Shown here one piece after another: positions 22,711-32,190 of a stretch of 64,000 bases of DNA. Location: the NCBI GenBank assembly GCA_039111635.1, contig JBCAQO010000030.1:1-64000 (forward strand), in the 5' to 3' direction. The position numbers and the translations under genes were made by a program. The number at the start of each line of letters is the position of its first letter. Within the stretch, counting starts at the first letter, position 1. The notes below the pieces were generated by a model. That model saw nothing but the letters and a program-made list of their open reading frames with translations, did not search any database and had not been told where the DNA came from. The stretch comes from Heterobasidion occidentale (taxonomy: Eukaryota; Basidiomycota; Agaricomycetes; Russulales; Bondarzewiaceae).

Positions 22711-25141
22711 TAGGTCCCAACTCCTGAGGGGACTACTCGCTTGAGCAGAAACGAGCTTCATCGTCATTCCACATACAATTGCTTGCTGGTCGTCAAAATA
22801 GATTGGGATGCGTCTTCCCAATATCACTTCGTTTTCTGGGGCGAGGACCGACCTACGTCGTTTACAACGCCTAGGAGTTTTCCGTCTCCGTTGAGCTGTT
22901 TGATTTGAAGTCCTGCAGTATCAGCCACAATACTGTGTTTCTCCTCGGTGTTCTTCCTTCACCGTACGTTTTGTGTGAGTACGCTCCTAGAGTCAATAGG
23001 CAGCTACTCGACCAGGGCTCCCTGGTAGGTTTGATGAGCCAGTGTCATCTGGCGACGATGCAGAAAGGTGTTGTGCGAATGATTATAGGATGAAATAGAA
23101 ACTCGTCTGTGGATGGGTGTGTGTCGTTCTTCTTCCAAAGTGCCGAAGGCCATGTCTCAGTGTTTCCAGGATAGATCTTCATCTCCTTGATCTCGGTATC
23201 GAGGGGGACTCCAGGTGTGTGGGTTGATCGCTTTACTAAGGCTTAGGCCCACCAACCTATCAAGAATACGACATTTCTTGACTTGTCTTGAGTCCGGCAA
23301 GACCCCTTTGAAGATCCCTAACTCTGTCAGCCCATACGGTGGCCTTGTCAGGTTAGAGATTGAGTGTTCGTCCAGAGTTTGTTTTTCACTAAGGGTATTG
23401 GACACGAGGTAAGGACTTTTGAGGAATAGATTTTGAACCCCATGGTCTCTTGAATAGACCATGGTATCCACCTTGACGGTAATTATGCGGGGTCAGCGTA
23501 AGGTATGTCCTGGTAGTTTTAACGTCGTGCCGGACGTCCGTAGTTTTGCGTCTTTGCGGACGTCCGCTAGTTTATCCTTAAGTCGTCGCGGACTGAGGCT
23601 AGTTTATACAGAAGTCGTTGCGGACTGCCCTGCTAGTTTATGCCAAGGTCGTTGCGGACCTATCCATCTCCCAACGTAGGAGTACCTGTAAACAAGATGG
23701 TAGACCATTTCTGTGCGCCGGAACATTCATCGGTGATGCACATAGAGCCCTAGACCAAGTACAGCCATCTTGACAGGGTTCCCATTGAGGTAAGATGGTG
23801 ACGGTTTATACTATATCAAACCGGATAACTTATAGAGTTGCGAGAATAGACTTGAGGCCTATTTTGACACAACTCACATGGCCCTGTAAACAGAAGGGCA
23901 GCTCAGTTTATCGTCATGAAGGACGGCAACTAGTTTATAGTCATTGCGGACGTCCGCTATCGCCTGGCTTGAACCTCCCGAGCCTCGATAGATTTAATCC
24001 TCCGGGGTGAGGGTAGTTTAAGGTCATTTCGGACTAGTTGATGGTCAAGGTCGTGACCATCAACCACGTCTCCTATACTTGAAGGAGTAAATAGTTTATC
24101 GTCATCGCGGACTAGATCAACATCGTGGTGTCAACAACGATGTCGATCGACATCTCCTATGCTGAAAGGAGTGGTAGTTTAACGTCTTTGCGGACGCGCG
24201 TAGTTTTACATCGTTGCGGATGTTTGCAACACGAGGCACGGTCCCAGTTGCCTCTTGACTGGCCCTTGAAGTGGAATCCTTGCTTCGGACTTCAAGGGTA
24301 GAGTGGGCGCGCCATGGAGTAGTCGTGACCTTGTCGGAAGGCTGGCAACCCGCTCCTTGTCCCCAAACCCCTCGCACGGAATTGAACCGTGTTGACCCCA
24401 TATTCTTTTACTGTAGGGCGTATGGAATATGGAAGCGCCTCGACCTAGTCGGCAGGGTTCTGCAACGGTGGAGGCCCTCACTTCCACCGTCTGCCAGAAT
24501 GCAACCACGCTCCGAGGGTCTTGGTAGCTTTAGCGTCGTTCCGGACGGTAACTAGTTTATCGTCGTTGCGGACCAAGCCTTTCGTAGTTTTACATCGTTG
24601 CGGATGTCTTTTCTCCGTTTTGGGTACTAATGGAGTGCGGCCATCAGTTCCTGCATCGCAGATAGGGTCCCCTAATGCGGAAAAGACCCTGTAAAACCGG
24701 AGATCCAAAGTGGGACGTCCAAGACACCTGTCAGACCTTGACAGCGAGGTTGGTCCACCGTTCCCCAACGGTGGGTATGCAACACGATTTCCCACCAATA
24801 TTCATGCATCATTCATGTACCAGTCGGTTATGTTGTGAATCCTAAGGGCCTCCTAATGCGGAAAGGGCCCTGTAAAACTGGGGATCCAAGCGGGACGCCC
24901 GATTCGCTTGTCAGAATACCTCTTGACAACGAGAGTGTTGAATGCTTGTCCTTCATCTTGAGACCGGAGGGCTGCAACGCGAAATGGTCAGGTACTTCCC
25001 CTGCCTTCTTATCTTTTCACAGTTTAACGTCATGCAGGACGTCAGTTCCGGCGTCCTGTGCGTGAAACCGGTACCTGTGATGCGGAGGGTCCTTTCCTCT
25101 CCGTCATCATGTTAAAACCAGGGGTTCCTCAACTCCCTGGT
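22711..25141 (-). repeat. Non-coding tract of the chromovirus with a dispersed 20-nt motif
   Basis: About 2.4 kb between the third ORF and the 3' LTR, with no coding frame of note. From 23510 to 25040 a motif close to AGTTTATCGTCGTTGCGGAC (plus-strand reading) recurs about 15 times at irregular spacing, for example near 23514, 23541, 23570, 23600, 23632, 23904, 23930, 24012, 24090, 24176, 24200, 24553, 24587 and 25021. A separate block of about 85 bp is duplicated at 24664-24745 and 24845-24931 (core ctaatgcgg..ccctgtaaaac). Function unknown; it may affect RNA structure, packaging or 3' end formation. Confidence 0.7.
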
Positions 25142-26467
25142 TTAGTATCCTCCGCCAATGTCTCCATAATCTCCGTACCCTTCGTCTGGTCTGTAGTAGG
25201 GGTCGGCGTCGTCGTAGTTATCGCCTTCGACCTCGTCCCAGGCGTCTAGTTCCGCTCGAGTCCAGGAAGTAGTTCGCTGAGTCGGGCGCTGGCGGATTGG
25301 AGTTCTTCTACCAATGTGTGGATGCGCTCCTTCAGCTCGATTATCTCGAGGACGGTTTGGAGTCGGCGAATCTCTTGGTCGAGTTCTTCTAGGACTGCTT
25401 CGCCTGGGCTGGAGGGTTGCCCTTGTTCTCTGGCTCCCTCGGCCCTCATTCCTCCTGTACCTTGGAGGATGCTCCTCATTGCTGCCTCCTGCGTCCTGCC
25501 CGGTGGATTGTCCTGCCGATATGGGAGGAAGGGCCTCTCGGTCTCTTCGGGCCTGTCGTTGGACCGTAGCCCAGACGTATTCGGTCTGGGTGGTCGCGTC
25601 TCGACTGCTTGTAGCCGGTACCGCTCTGCTAGCTTCGCTCCATGGTTGGACGCGGAATGGGTCAGTCCGAACGGGACGGGCGTGACTTGAATGTCCTGTG
25701 TCGGTGCGCGAGATGAGGGCGGGTAGGAGCTCCAGATTGATGAAGGAGGAGAACTCGTCCGGATGAATGAGTAGGGCGTAAGCCCCATTATTTCCTCGGG
25801 CATACCAGGAGGCGGCCCTGTGATCATCTGCATAGGCCAGAAGCCTGACCTGGTCGCTCGCGTCAGCGAGGCGTCGGGGTATGTCGTCGCTCTCGCTTCC
25901 TGGTTGCCCTGCGAAGAAGTTAGCGAGCCTTTGTAAGGCCAGCGCTGTGGCCATCTGAATTACCGCGGAGATGGTGGTGCGCTGGAGTAGTGCGTCTCCT
26001 AGCCCTTCCAACTCTCCGGGGTTGCAGATCTCGACTACTGGTAGGGGGTCCTCTGGTCCTGGCAGCTGATGTACCAGCCGTTGCTGGTTCTTGTATACCT
26101 GCCTCAACAGTTGTAGGCGATGCCAGGTTCGAAGGGTTTCCTGGTCTTCTTCCGCCTCTCGCCTCCTGTCTTGCGTCTCCTTGAGCCAACGCTGTCGTCG
26201 GTCGCGGAGGCGTTGACAGAGCATGCCTTCCTTCTGCTTGACGTCTTTCATCGTGCTCGTCATGAGCTCTCTCAAACCGTGGTGAGGCTCGGGGATTCGT
26301 TCGATCTTCGACGGTGAGCGCGGTTTGGTGGACACTGATTTGTACAGGAGTTCTTCCTGGTGTCGTTGGGCGGCTGCTTCGGCTAGGGCGTCCAGTGTCG
26401 GGGTTGGCCACGGCCAGAATGATGTCTGGCGAGGGGTTTCTTGAAGGGGAGGAGGTAGTTCCGTCAT
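25142..26467 (-). CDS. Third ORF of the chromovirus, unknown function
   Basis: Lies downstream of pol in the sense direction, where some retroelements carry env or accessory genes. It is open from 26482 (GTG); the first in-frame ATG is at 26467 (MTELPPPLQETPRQ), giving 441 aa. It shows no signal peptide and no membrane helix, so it is not env-like. The N-terminal half is charged and helical (DVKQKEGMLCQRLRDRRQRW; LQRLANFF), the middle is Arg/Pro-rich, and the C-terminus is acidic and Tyr/Gly-rich (DADPYYRPDEGYGDYGDIGG). Another ATG at 26519 opens a different frame of 199 codons, and a third frame at 25246-25833 overlaps the middle. The true product may need a frameshift or a spliced RNA. No family recognised. 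Confidence 0.6.
   Translation of the reverse strand: MTELPPPLQETPRQTSFWPWPTPTLDALAEAAAQRHQEELLYKSVSTKPRSPSKIERIPEPHHGLRELMTSTMKDVKQKEGMLCQRLRDRRQRWLKETQDRRREAEEDQETLRTWHRLQLLRQVYKNQQRLVHQLPGPEDPLPVVEICNPGELEGLGDALLQRTTISAVIQMATALALQRLANFFAGQPGSESDDIPRRLADASDQVRLLAYADDHRAASWYARGNNGAYALLIHPDEFSSFINLELLPALISRTDTGHSSHARPVRTDPFRVQPWSEASRAVPATSSRDATTQTEYVWATVQRQARRDREALPPISAGQSTGQDAGGSNEEHPPRYRRNEGRGSQRTRATLQPRRSSPRRTRPRDSPTPNRPRDNRAEGAHPHIGRRTPIRQRPTQRTTSWTRAELDAWDEVEGDNYDDADPYYRPDEGYGDYGDIGGGY
25246..25833 (-). CDS. Overlapping frame in the third ORF, coiled-coil C-terminus
   Basis: A 195-codon frame in a different register from the 441-aa ORF. Its last 55 residues form a clear heptad pattern (EELDQEIRRLQTVLEIIEL, then RIHTLVEELQSASARLSELL), which the competing frame does not have. 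It starts MQMITGPPPGMPEEI with no obvious promoter. It could be a separate protein, the original reading of ORF3 before frame-changing indels, or the result of programmed shifting. Confidence 0.4.
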   Translation of the reverse strand: MQMITGPPPGMPEEIMGLTPYSFIRTSSPPSSIWSSYPPSSRAPTQDIQVTPVPFGLTHSASNHGAKLAERYRLQAVETRPPRPNTSGLRSNDRPEETERPFLPYRQDNPPGRTQEAAMRSILQGTGGMRAEGAREQGQPSSPGEAVLEELDQEIRRLQTVLEIIELKERIHTLVEELQSASARLSELLPGLERN

Positions 26468-26576
26468 CGATGAGCATGGCACGTCCAGGGGAGTATTCCA
26501 GGGAGGAGTGGTTGGACATGTGTTGGGGAGGATTCTTGCTTTGAAAGAGGGGGAATGCCTCCCTTTTTATATCTTT

Positions 26577-29500
26577 CTAAAGCCTAATCGCCGCTGGTCG
26601 GGGCTTGTCTGGGTAGCTTTCGTGGAATTCACGAAGCGCCTCGTCGGCCGTATCTTTGAGGAGGGCAAAGGGTTCCCAAGTGTTATCGGCCTCGGAGTAT
26701 CCGACCCACTTGACAAGGTACTTGGTCCCTCGTCCCTGGCGTCTTGAATCTAGAATGGCCTCCACTTCGTAGTGCTCTTCTTCATTCAAGATCTCTGGGG
26801 CAGGTCTGGGGAAGTTCCTTCCGTGGGCCTCTGTCTCATGATATTCCGTGAGTATGGAGGCGTGAAACACCGGGTGTATTTTCCATGTTTCGGGTATTTC
26901 CAACCGATAAGCCAGAGGACCGATTCTTTCAGTCACTGAAAAGGGGCCATAGCGTCTAGGTGCCAGCTTGAATTTCGGATGAGTCGTCCGAATATGGGTT
27001 CCTTCTAACCAAACTTGGGTTCCTACTTCCCATTGCGGAAGTTTCCTGTGTAGGTCCCGGTCCTTGGCGTGCTGCGCTGCTATTTGTAGACTTGCGGCCG
27101 CATCCTCTTGGACTTCTTTGATTAGTCGCAAACGTTCAGTTACTGCGGGCACCTTGGTCTCCAGGGCTGAGTCGACCGAATATGGTGGGTTGAACCCGTA
27201 AAGGACTTCAAACGGCGACTTCCCAGTGGCGGAGTGTCTTCGGGTGTTGTGGGAGAATTCTGCGAAGGGGATCAAGTCTACCCAGTTATCTTGATGGTAG
27301 TTGCAGAAAACTCGCAGGAATTGCTCGATCTCTTGGTTTACCCGTTCTGTTTCTCCGTCCGTTTGGGGGTGATAGGCCGTGCTGAGGGCAGGGGTGATTC
27401 CCATTCCTTTCCATAGTTCCCTTGTGAACTTTGCAGCAAATTGAGGACCTCTGTCGGACACCACTTTGGTTGGCAAACCATATCGTTTGAAGACATTGTC
27501 CTGGAAGAGCGTCGTGGTTTCTTCGGCCGTGATAGTCTTCTTGCACGGAGTTATGACTATTCCTTTTGACAGACCCTGATCGACTACCACACTGATCGAG
27601 TCGTAGCCTCTGCTTTCTGGGAGGTCTGTTACGAAGTCGGTGGAGATAAAGCGCCAAGGGGCGTTTGTGGTTTCCAACGGTTGGATCGGTGGATGGGTCC
27701 TATGGGGAAGGTTCTTGGTAGATTGGCAGACTGCACATCCATCCACATATGCGTGTACGAATTTGGTCATGCTTGACCACCAGTAATGGCGTTGGACCAA
27801 TTCTAAGGTCTTTGCTCGGCCCGGGTGTCCTGTAGCCATAGTGTCATGGTGCGTTTTGACAATCATTCGTCGAAGGAGGTCGTCCTTTGGGACGCATATG
27901 TACCCGTCGCGCCTTGTTATGCCCTCTTCATGTGTCCATTTTCCTAGGTCGCCCTTCATTGCGTTTGGACCTTTTTCCAGCAGTTTCTTGAGGGCGACAT
28001 CAACCAGCAAATCGTGTTCCGAGCGCGAGTGTCGAATAAGGGAGAGGATGTCCGAGGATACGAGTTCCGTTGCTTTGACGTGTATGCCTTCGCTTGGCTC
28101 TACTAGAGTTTCGCTGGACTCGGTGAAAAGTCTGGATGGGAGTAGAGTCTGTGCCTTGTTATCAGATTCCACCCCCTCACTAAGGTCTGGACGCCTGGAC
28201 AGAGCATCGGCATGATTAGTAGTTCCAGCTTTGTAACTGAGCTGGAAGTCAAATCGGGACAAAAACAGACTCCAGCGCGCTTGTCGCCTTGACAGGTCGC
28301 GCGCCGTTTTAAAGTGTTCTAGGTTTTTATGGTCCGTCCAGACTTCAAAGGGGTGTCGAGCGCCTTCGAGGTAGTGTTTCCAGTGTTCCAGTGCCTTGAT
28401 GATGGCGAGGAGTTCGCGATCATGCACGTCGTAATTTCGTTCGGCCGGTGAGAACGATCCTGAGAGGTATGCAACAGGGTGCCAGTCATTATCAGGTCCT
28501 TCCTGTAAGAGGACTGCACCATATGCTGCGAGGGAAGCGTCGGTAACAAGCCGGTAAGGGCGCATCGGGTCAGGGTACAACAGGACGGGTCGGCTGGTGA
28601 AGGTTTTCTTCAGTCGATCGAACGCCTGTTGGCACTCCGTGGTCCAGTCCCATTTCACATCCTTCTTTGTGAGGTCATGCAGGGGCCGAGCGATCAGAGA
28701 GAATTTATCAATGAATCGTCGGTAGAAGTTCCCTAAGCCTAAGAAAGAGCGGATGTCGCGAACTGTGCGGGGAGTGGGCCATTCCTGGATAGCCTCAATC
28801 TTCGAGTCTTCCATAGCGACGTGGTCCTTTGAGATCGTGTACCCAAGGTAGTTCAACTTTTCCTTGTGGAACTCGCACTTCTCTGGTTTGAGGTAGAGAT
28901 CGTTGTCGCGCAGGATTTGGAGGACTCGCCGAAGAATCACAATGTGTTCCGCTGTGGTCTTCGTGAAGATGAGGATGTCGTCCATATATACCGCTATCTT
29001 CCGGGCCAGGATGAGTTCTTGGAAGATCATGTTCATCATGGCTTGGAAGGTTCCCGGGGAGTTACAGAGCCCAAAGAACATCACCGTAGGTTCGAAAAGT
29101 CCCAAGGGTGTGACGAAGGCCGCCTTGGACTTGTCTCCTTTCTTGATGCGCACGTTGTTATATCCCCACCGAACATCGAGCTTTGAGAACACCGTTGCGC
29201 CTTTAATGATATCCAATAGTTCTTGGATTAATGGCAGGGGGGTGACGTCTCGAATAGTGTGTTCGTTAAGGTGGCGATAGTCTTGTACCGGACGGAGCTT
29301 CCCATCTTTCTTGCTTACGAAAAAGAAAGAGGCCGCGCTATGTGCTGTTGACCGACGTATTGTTCCTCTGGAAAGGTGCTCTTTGACGAACTTCCCTAGC
29401 TCGTCATGCTTTTCCGGGCTCAAGGGAAATATCCGCGGGGCCTGGGGTACAAAAGACGGTTTGAGGTTTATCGCGTGGTCCCATACTGTATGTTGGGGAA

Positions 29501-30431
29501 GCCTCTGTGATCGTCGTTCGCTGAAGATGTCGAGGTAAGAATGATATTCTGTCGGCACCCGACCCTTTAAGTCGGTGGTGTCGATTTCTTCCTCCAGGTC
29601 TTCGTCAAAGCTTGCGAACCCCAAGGGTTCTGGGGTTACCTTCCTAATGACGGGTTCTCCTGCGCTATCCATTGCGGAGGAGTCAGACGGTGTTTGCGCT
29701 TCTTCAGCGATTTTTCCTGAAGCTTCGCCCTGGGCCGCTTTCTGCTGAGCTTGCCGGCGTTCCTTCCTTTCGGCTACTTGTTCTTCGAGCCATTCCCGAG
29801 CTTTGCGTTGTCGGGATTTGTGCTCGAGTAGTTCCATGAACCGAATTTTCCATTCCTTCGTGGGTACTTGGCTCCATTGTTCTTTAGTCCACGTCCACGA
29901 AGGTCCTACCGGTTCTGAGACAAGATGCGGTTTCATCCGCTGAGGAACCTTGTCACCGCGTAGTTTCGCTAGCCATGCCTTCTTGGTAGGCTCTTCCCTT
30001 GCCTTGGTAAACCCATACGGTTGTTGGCAATCTCTGGGGCAACGATCAAAGTGTACCTCACGGCGCCTCCACCCGATGGAGGGGTCGTGGTATTTCAGCC
30101 AATCCGTTCCTAGGAGCATGTCGTCTTTCCCTAGATTGGTGATGAACATTTGGACGCGTTCAGTGTGAGTTCTCCCCCGTCTATCCTTGACGGTGAGATT
30201 CGCGTCCAGGCCTCGTCGAATGAGGCCTGCCTTGTTGATGGTGTCATCGACGTTGCGAACGCGGATGGGGCGGTTTAAAGGATAAGTGGGAAGGTTGTGC
30301 TTCTGTACCCACCCCTCATTTACCAAAATCCCTTCGCATGCTGAGTCGATGGCGGCTCTGGCTCCAGCGCTTCTTCCTTGAGTTGTTAACCGCACGTCAA
30401 GTCGAATGGGGGTAATAATGTGATTGTTCAT
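26577..30431 (-). CDS. pol: Pol polyprotein: protease, reverse transcriptase, RNase H, integrase, chromodomain
   Basis: Intact 1284-aa polyprotein of a Ty3/gypsy chromovirus. Domains in order: aspartic protease with AIDSACEG near residue 27 (D-S-x instead of the common D-S/T-G); reverse transcriptase with YMDDILIF; RNase H with VTDASLAAYGAVLLQ; integrase zinc-binding HHCC (HHDT ... CAVCQ) and DD35E core (ISTDFVTDLP, VSDRGPQFAAKF, then the Glu in GETERVNQEIEQF); and a C-terminal chromodomain (YLVKWVGYSEADNTWEPF), which typically guides integration to marked chromatin. It starts at ATG 30431, in a different frame from gag and 130 nt after the gag stop, so expression needs reinitiation, splicing or frameshifting. 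No stops or indels seen. Confidence 0.95.
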   Translation of the reverse strand: MNNHIITPIRLDVRLTTQGRSAGARAAIDSACEGILVNEGWVQKHNLPTYPLNRPIRVRNVDDTINKAGLIRRGLDANLTVKDRRGRTHTERVQMFITNLGKDDMLLGTDWLKYHDPSIGWRRREVHFDRCPRDCQQPYGFTKAREEPTKKAWLAKLRGDKVPQRMKPHLVSEPVGPSWTWTKEQWSQVPTKEWKIRFMELLEHKSRQRKAREWLEEQVAERKERRQAQQKAAQGEASGKIAEEAQTPSDSSAMDSAGEPVIRKVTPEPLGFASFDEDLEEEIDTTDLKGRVPTEYHSYLDIFSERRSQRLPQHTVWDHAINLKPSFVPQAPRIFPLSPEKHDELGKFVKEHLSRGTIRRSTAHSAASFFFVSKKDGKLRPVQDYRHLNEHTIRDVTPLPLIQELLDIIKGATVFSKLDVRWGYNNVRIKKGDKSKAAFVTPLGLFEPTVMFFGLCNSPGTFQAMMNMIFQELILARKIAVYMDDILIFTKTTAEHIVILRRVLQILRDNDLYLKPEKCEFHKEKLNYLGYTISKDHVAMEDSKIEAIQEWPTPRTVRDIRSFLGLGNFYRRFIDKFSLIARPLHDLTKKDVKWDWTTECQQAFDRLKKTFTSRPVLLYPDPMRPYRLVTDASLAAYGAVLLQEGPDNDWHPVAYLSGSFSPAERNYDVHDRELLAIIKALEHWKHYLEGARHPFEVWTDHKNLEHFKTARDLSRRQARWSLFLSRFDFQLSYKAGTTNHADALSRRPDLSEGVESDNKAQTLLPSRLFTESSETLVEPSEGIHVKATELVSSDILSLIRHSRSEHDLLVDVALKKLLEKGPNAMKGDLGKWTHEEGITRRDGYICVPKDDLLRRMIVKTHHDTMATGHPGRAKTLELVQRHYWWSSMTKFVHAYVDGCAVCQSTKNLPHRTHPPIQPLETTNAPWRFISTDFVTDLPESRGYDSISVVVDQGLSKGIVITPCKKTITAEETTTLFQDNVFKRYGLPTKVVSDRGPQFAAKFTRELWKGMGITPALSTAYHPQTDGETERVNQEIEQFLRVFCNYHQDNWVDLIPFAEFSHNTRRHSATGKSPFEVLYGFNPPYSVDSALETKVPAVTERLRLIKEVQEDAAASLQIAAQHAKDRDLHRKLPQWEVGTQVWLEGTHIRTTHPKFKLAPRRYGPFSVTERIGPLAYRLEIPETWKIHPVFHASILTEYHETEAHGRNFPRPAPEILNEEEHYEVEAILDSRRQGRGTKYLVKWVGYSEADNTWEPFALLKDTADEALREFHESYPDKPRPAAIRL

Positions 30432-30561
30432 TGCTCCGATCCGAATATATGACGGGGAATCATACTCGAGTTTCCTTGACCCTCTCTCTTCGGCTGGTGA
30501 AGGAGAGGTCAGGAAAAATCCTCTGCCAGATCCACCAACATCTGCCTTTGCTCGGCCTTCC

Positions 30562-31719
30562 CTACTCCTTGGAAGAGCGCTCGGACGCCATTAATATCAC
30601 TGATGGGTCCGTTGCTTCGTCGTCCGTTAGGCGGTACGTAGCGCTCTCCATCGCTCTGGCGTGATCCTCCCCTTCTCGCGGAAAGGTCCTCACGTTCCAC
30701 CGAATTACCAGGTTGTGATACCCGACGGTGGTGGCCATGAGAACTCCCCTCCAATCCTCGATATAGTCGCGCATCGTTTCCCACCGGGGATTCTTGCTCG
30801 TCTTCATCCTCCATGTCTGCAGCGCGAGTTCGTCTACCTCCTCTGCCCACCGACTTGCGCGAATTTCCTCGAGACGGGGAACGCCTCTACGAGGGGAAGG
30901 ACAATCAGCTATCCCGTGCCCTGGTTTTCCGCAATTGTAGCAGGAGAAGGGAGCATGTCTCTTGCCATCGTATACACGCTTGTTCCGATTGGCGTCTCTT
31001 TTGCGAGAGGCGTCAATGTCCATGTCAACCACCTGGTTGTTCATTCTTCGAGGAGCGGTGGTAGAGTTATAGCGGCGAGCTGGTTGGAGGTGAAAGCGAT
31101 TGAGGAAGTCGCTTCGGAATGAGGTGGAGTTGGCTAGGATCGCCTTTTGAGCACTTCGGGCTCTCAAGCGTCCGTCTATTTCACAGGCAGTGTTGACCCA
31201 ATCTTGGATCGTGTCCTTCGGCGGAGTTTCTTTGTCATAGATCTTGTCCATGACCTTCGGGTCAAGCCCTCTCTGGAAATAAGGAACCTGTTCCCTGTCG
31301 GTGATGTCGGCGTCGGCGGCGATAAGGATGAATTGGTTTGAATATTCATCCACCGTCATCTTCCCCTGAGAGAAAGACATGAGGGCGCTTCGGGCCTTGT
31401 CCGTAAGGTTCGTTTCCTTGAACTGGAGTTTAAACCTGACAAGGAAGTCGTCCCAAGTTCCTACGGTCTTGGGCGGGGTCGCCCCCACTGTCTTCTTTAG
31501 GAAGCTCTCTGCCCATACGCTGGCCGTCCCGTATCTCATGCACGAGAGAGCGAGAGAAACTTTGTCTGAATCCGTCTTGTATCGGTCTGGTTCTGCTGTG
31601 AAAAGGAGGAGGCAATTCATGATGAATTTCTGTGATTGTGTTCGGTCCCCTTCGAAGTTATCAGGGAGCTTGAGCTTGCCCCTTCCTGATGAGACGGGGG
31701 GGTCTGTAGGGTTTGACAT
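30562..31719 (-). CDS. gag: Gag polyprotein
   Basis: 385 aa from the ATG at 31719. It includes the capsid-like retrotransposon gag domain (LPDNFEGDRTQSQKF, ALSCMRYGTASVWAESFL, WDDFLVRFKLQFKE) and a CCHC zinc knuckle (CYNCGKPGHGIADC) near 30940 that binds RNA. The same frame is open for a further 154 codons upstream, to a stop at 32182-32184, with protein-like composition (EGRYFFTREDGTEAEWAWDE), yet holds no ATG. The native N-terminus may therefore lie upstream, at a non-AUG codon such as CTG at 32071-32069 (A at -3, G at +4). The end of gag overlaps another protein-like frame (30509-30850). Confidence 0.9.
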   Translation of the reverse strand: MSNPTDPPVSSGRGKLKLPDNFEGDRTQSQKFIMNCLLLFTAEPDRYKTDSDKVSLALSCMRYGTASVWAESFLKKTVGATPPKTVGTWDDFLVRFKLQFKETNLTDKARSALMSFSQGKMTVDEYSNQFILIAADADITDREQVPYFQRGLDPKVMDKIYDKETPPKDTIQDWVNTACEIDGRLRARSAQKAILANSTSFRSDFLNRFHLQPARRYNSTTAPRRMNNQVVDMDIDASRKRDANRNKRVYDGKRHAPFSCYNCGKPGHGIADCPSPRRGVPRLEEIRASRWAEEVDELALQTWRMKTSKNPRWETMRDYIEDWRGVLMATTVGYHNLVIRWNVRTFPREGEDHARAMESATYRLTDDEATDPSVILMASERSSKE

Positions 31720-32178
31720 AATGTTTCGGGTGTTGATCGGTGTTTGAATATCCGAGGATTCGGACTCGGATGTTCCTTCTTCTTCCTCCGATGTGTCCGG
31801 GATTTCCGGTTCGGGGTTCCTGTACTGGGGTGGTTCTACCCAGTCTTCTGCTGTTTCGTCCCAAGCCCACTCAGCTTCTGTTCCGTCTTCTCTTGTGAAG
31901 AAGTATCGTCCTTCTCGGTACGAGCAGTTATCAAAGTTTGGGGGTGCTGGCCGATTGGTGTCGGAGTAATACCAGCGATTTTCTCTTTGATGGATAGGAC
32001 GATTGTTCTGTCGAAGTTGGTTATGGGTTCGTCTAGTGCCTGGTGGAAATCCTAGGCCTAGGTCTTGCTCCAGGGTGTGTGAAGTAACTCTCTTCGGTGG
32101 GGGTCTATGCCACCGATGAGGGTCGTGAGAGAGAGTGTGGCAGCAAGCGGAGTGTGGTGCAAGGTAGGGGCAAAAGCG

Positions 32179-32188
32179 AGTCTATTCT
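32179..32188 (-). other. Primer binding site, self-priming type
   Basis: Two bases after the 5' LTR, the sense strand reads AGAATAGACT. This is perfectly complementary to AGTCTATTCT at 32397-32388 inside the same LTR, at the predicted 5' end of the transcript. In Tf1/sushi elements the first bases of the RNA fold back on such a site and, after cleavage, prime reverse transcription. I see no canonical tRNA-type primer site here. Confidence 0.75.
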
Positions 32189-32190
32189 AG

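Noticed and set aside
31744..32055. Plus-strand ORF of 103 codons opposite the gag leader
   Set aside because: Antisense shadow of the open gag frame; composition (Phe/Ser-rich) follows from the acidic sense reading.
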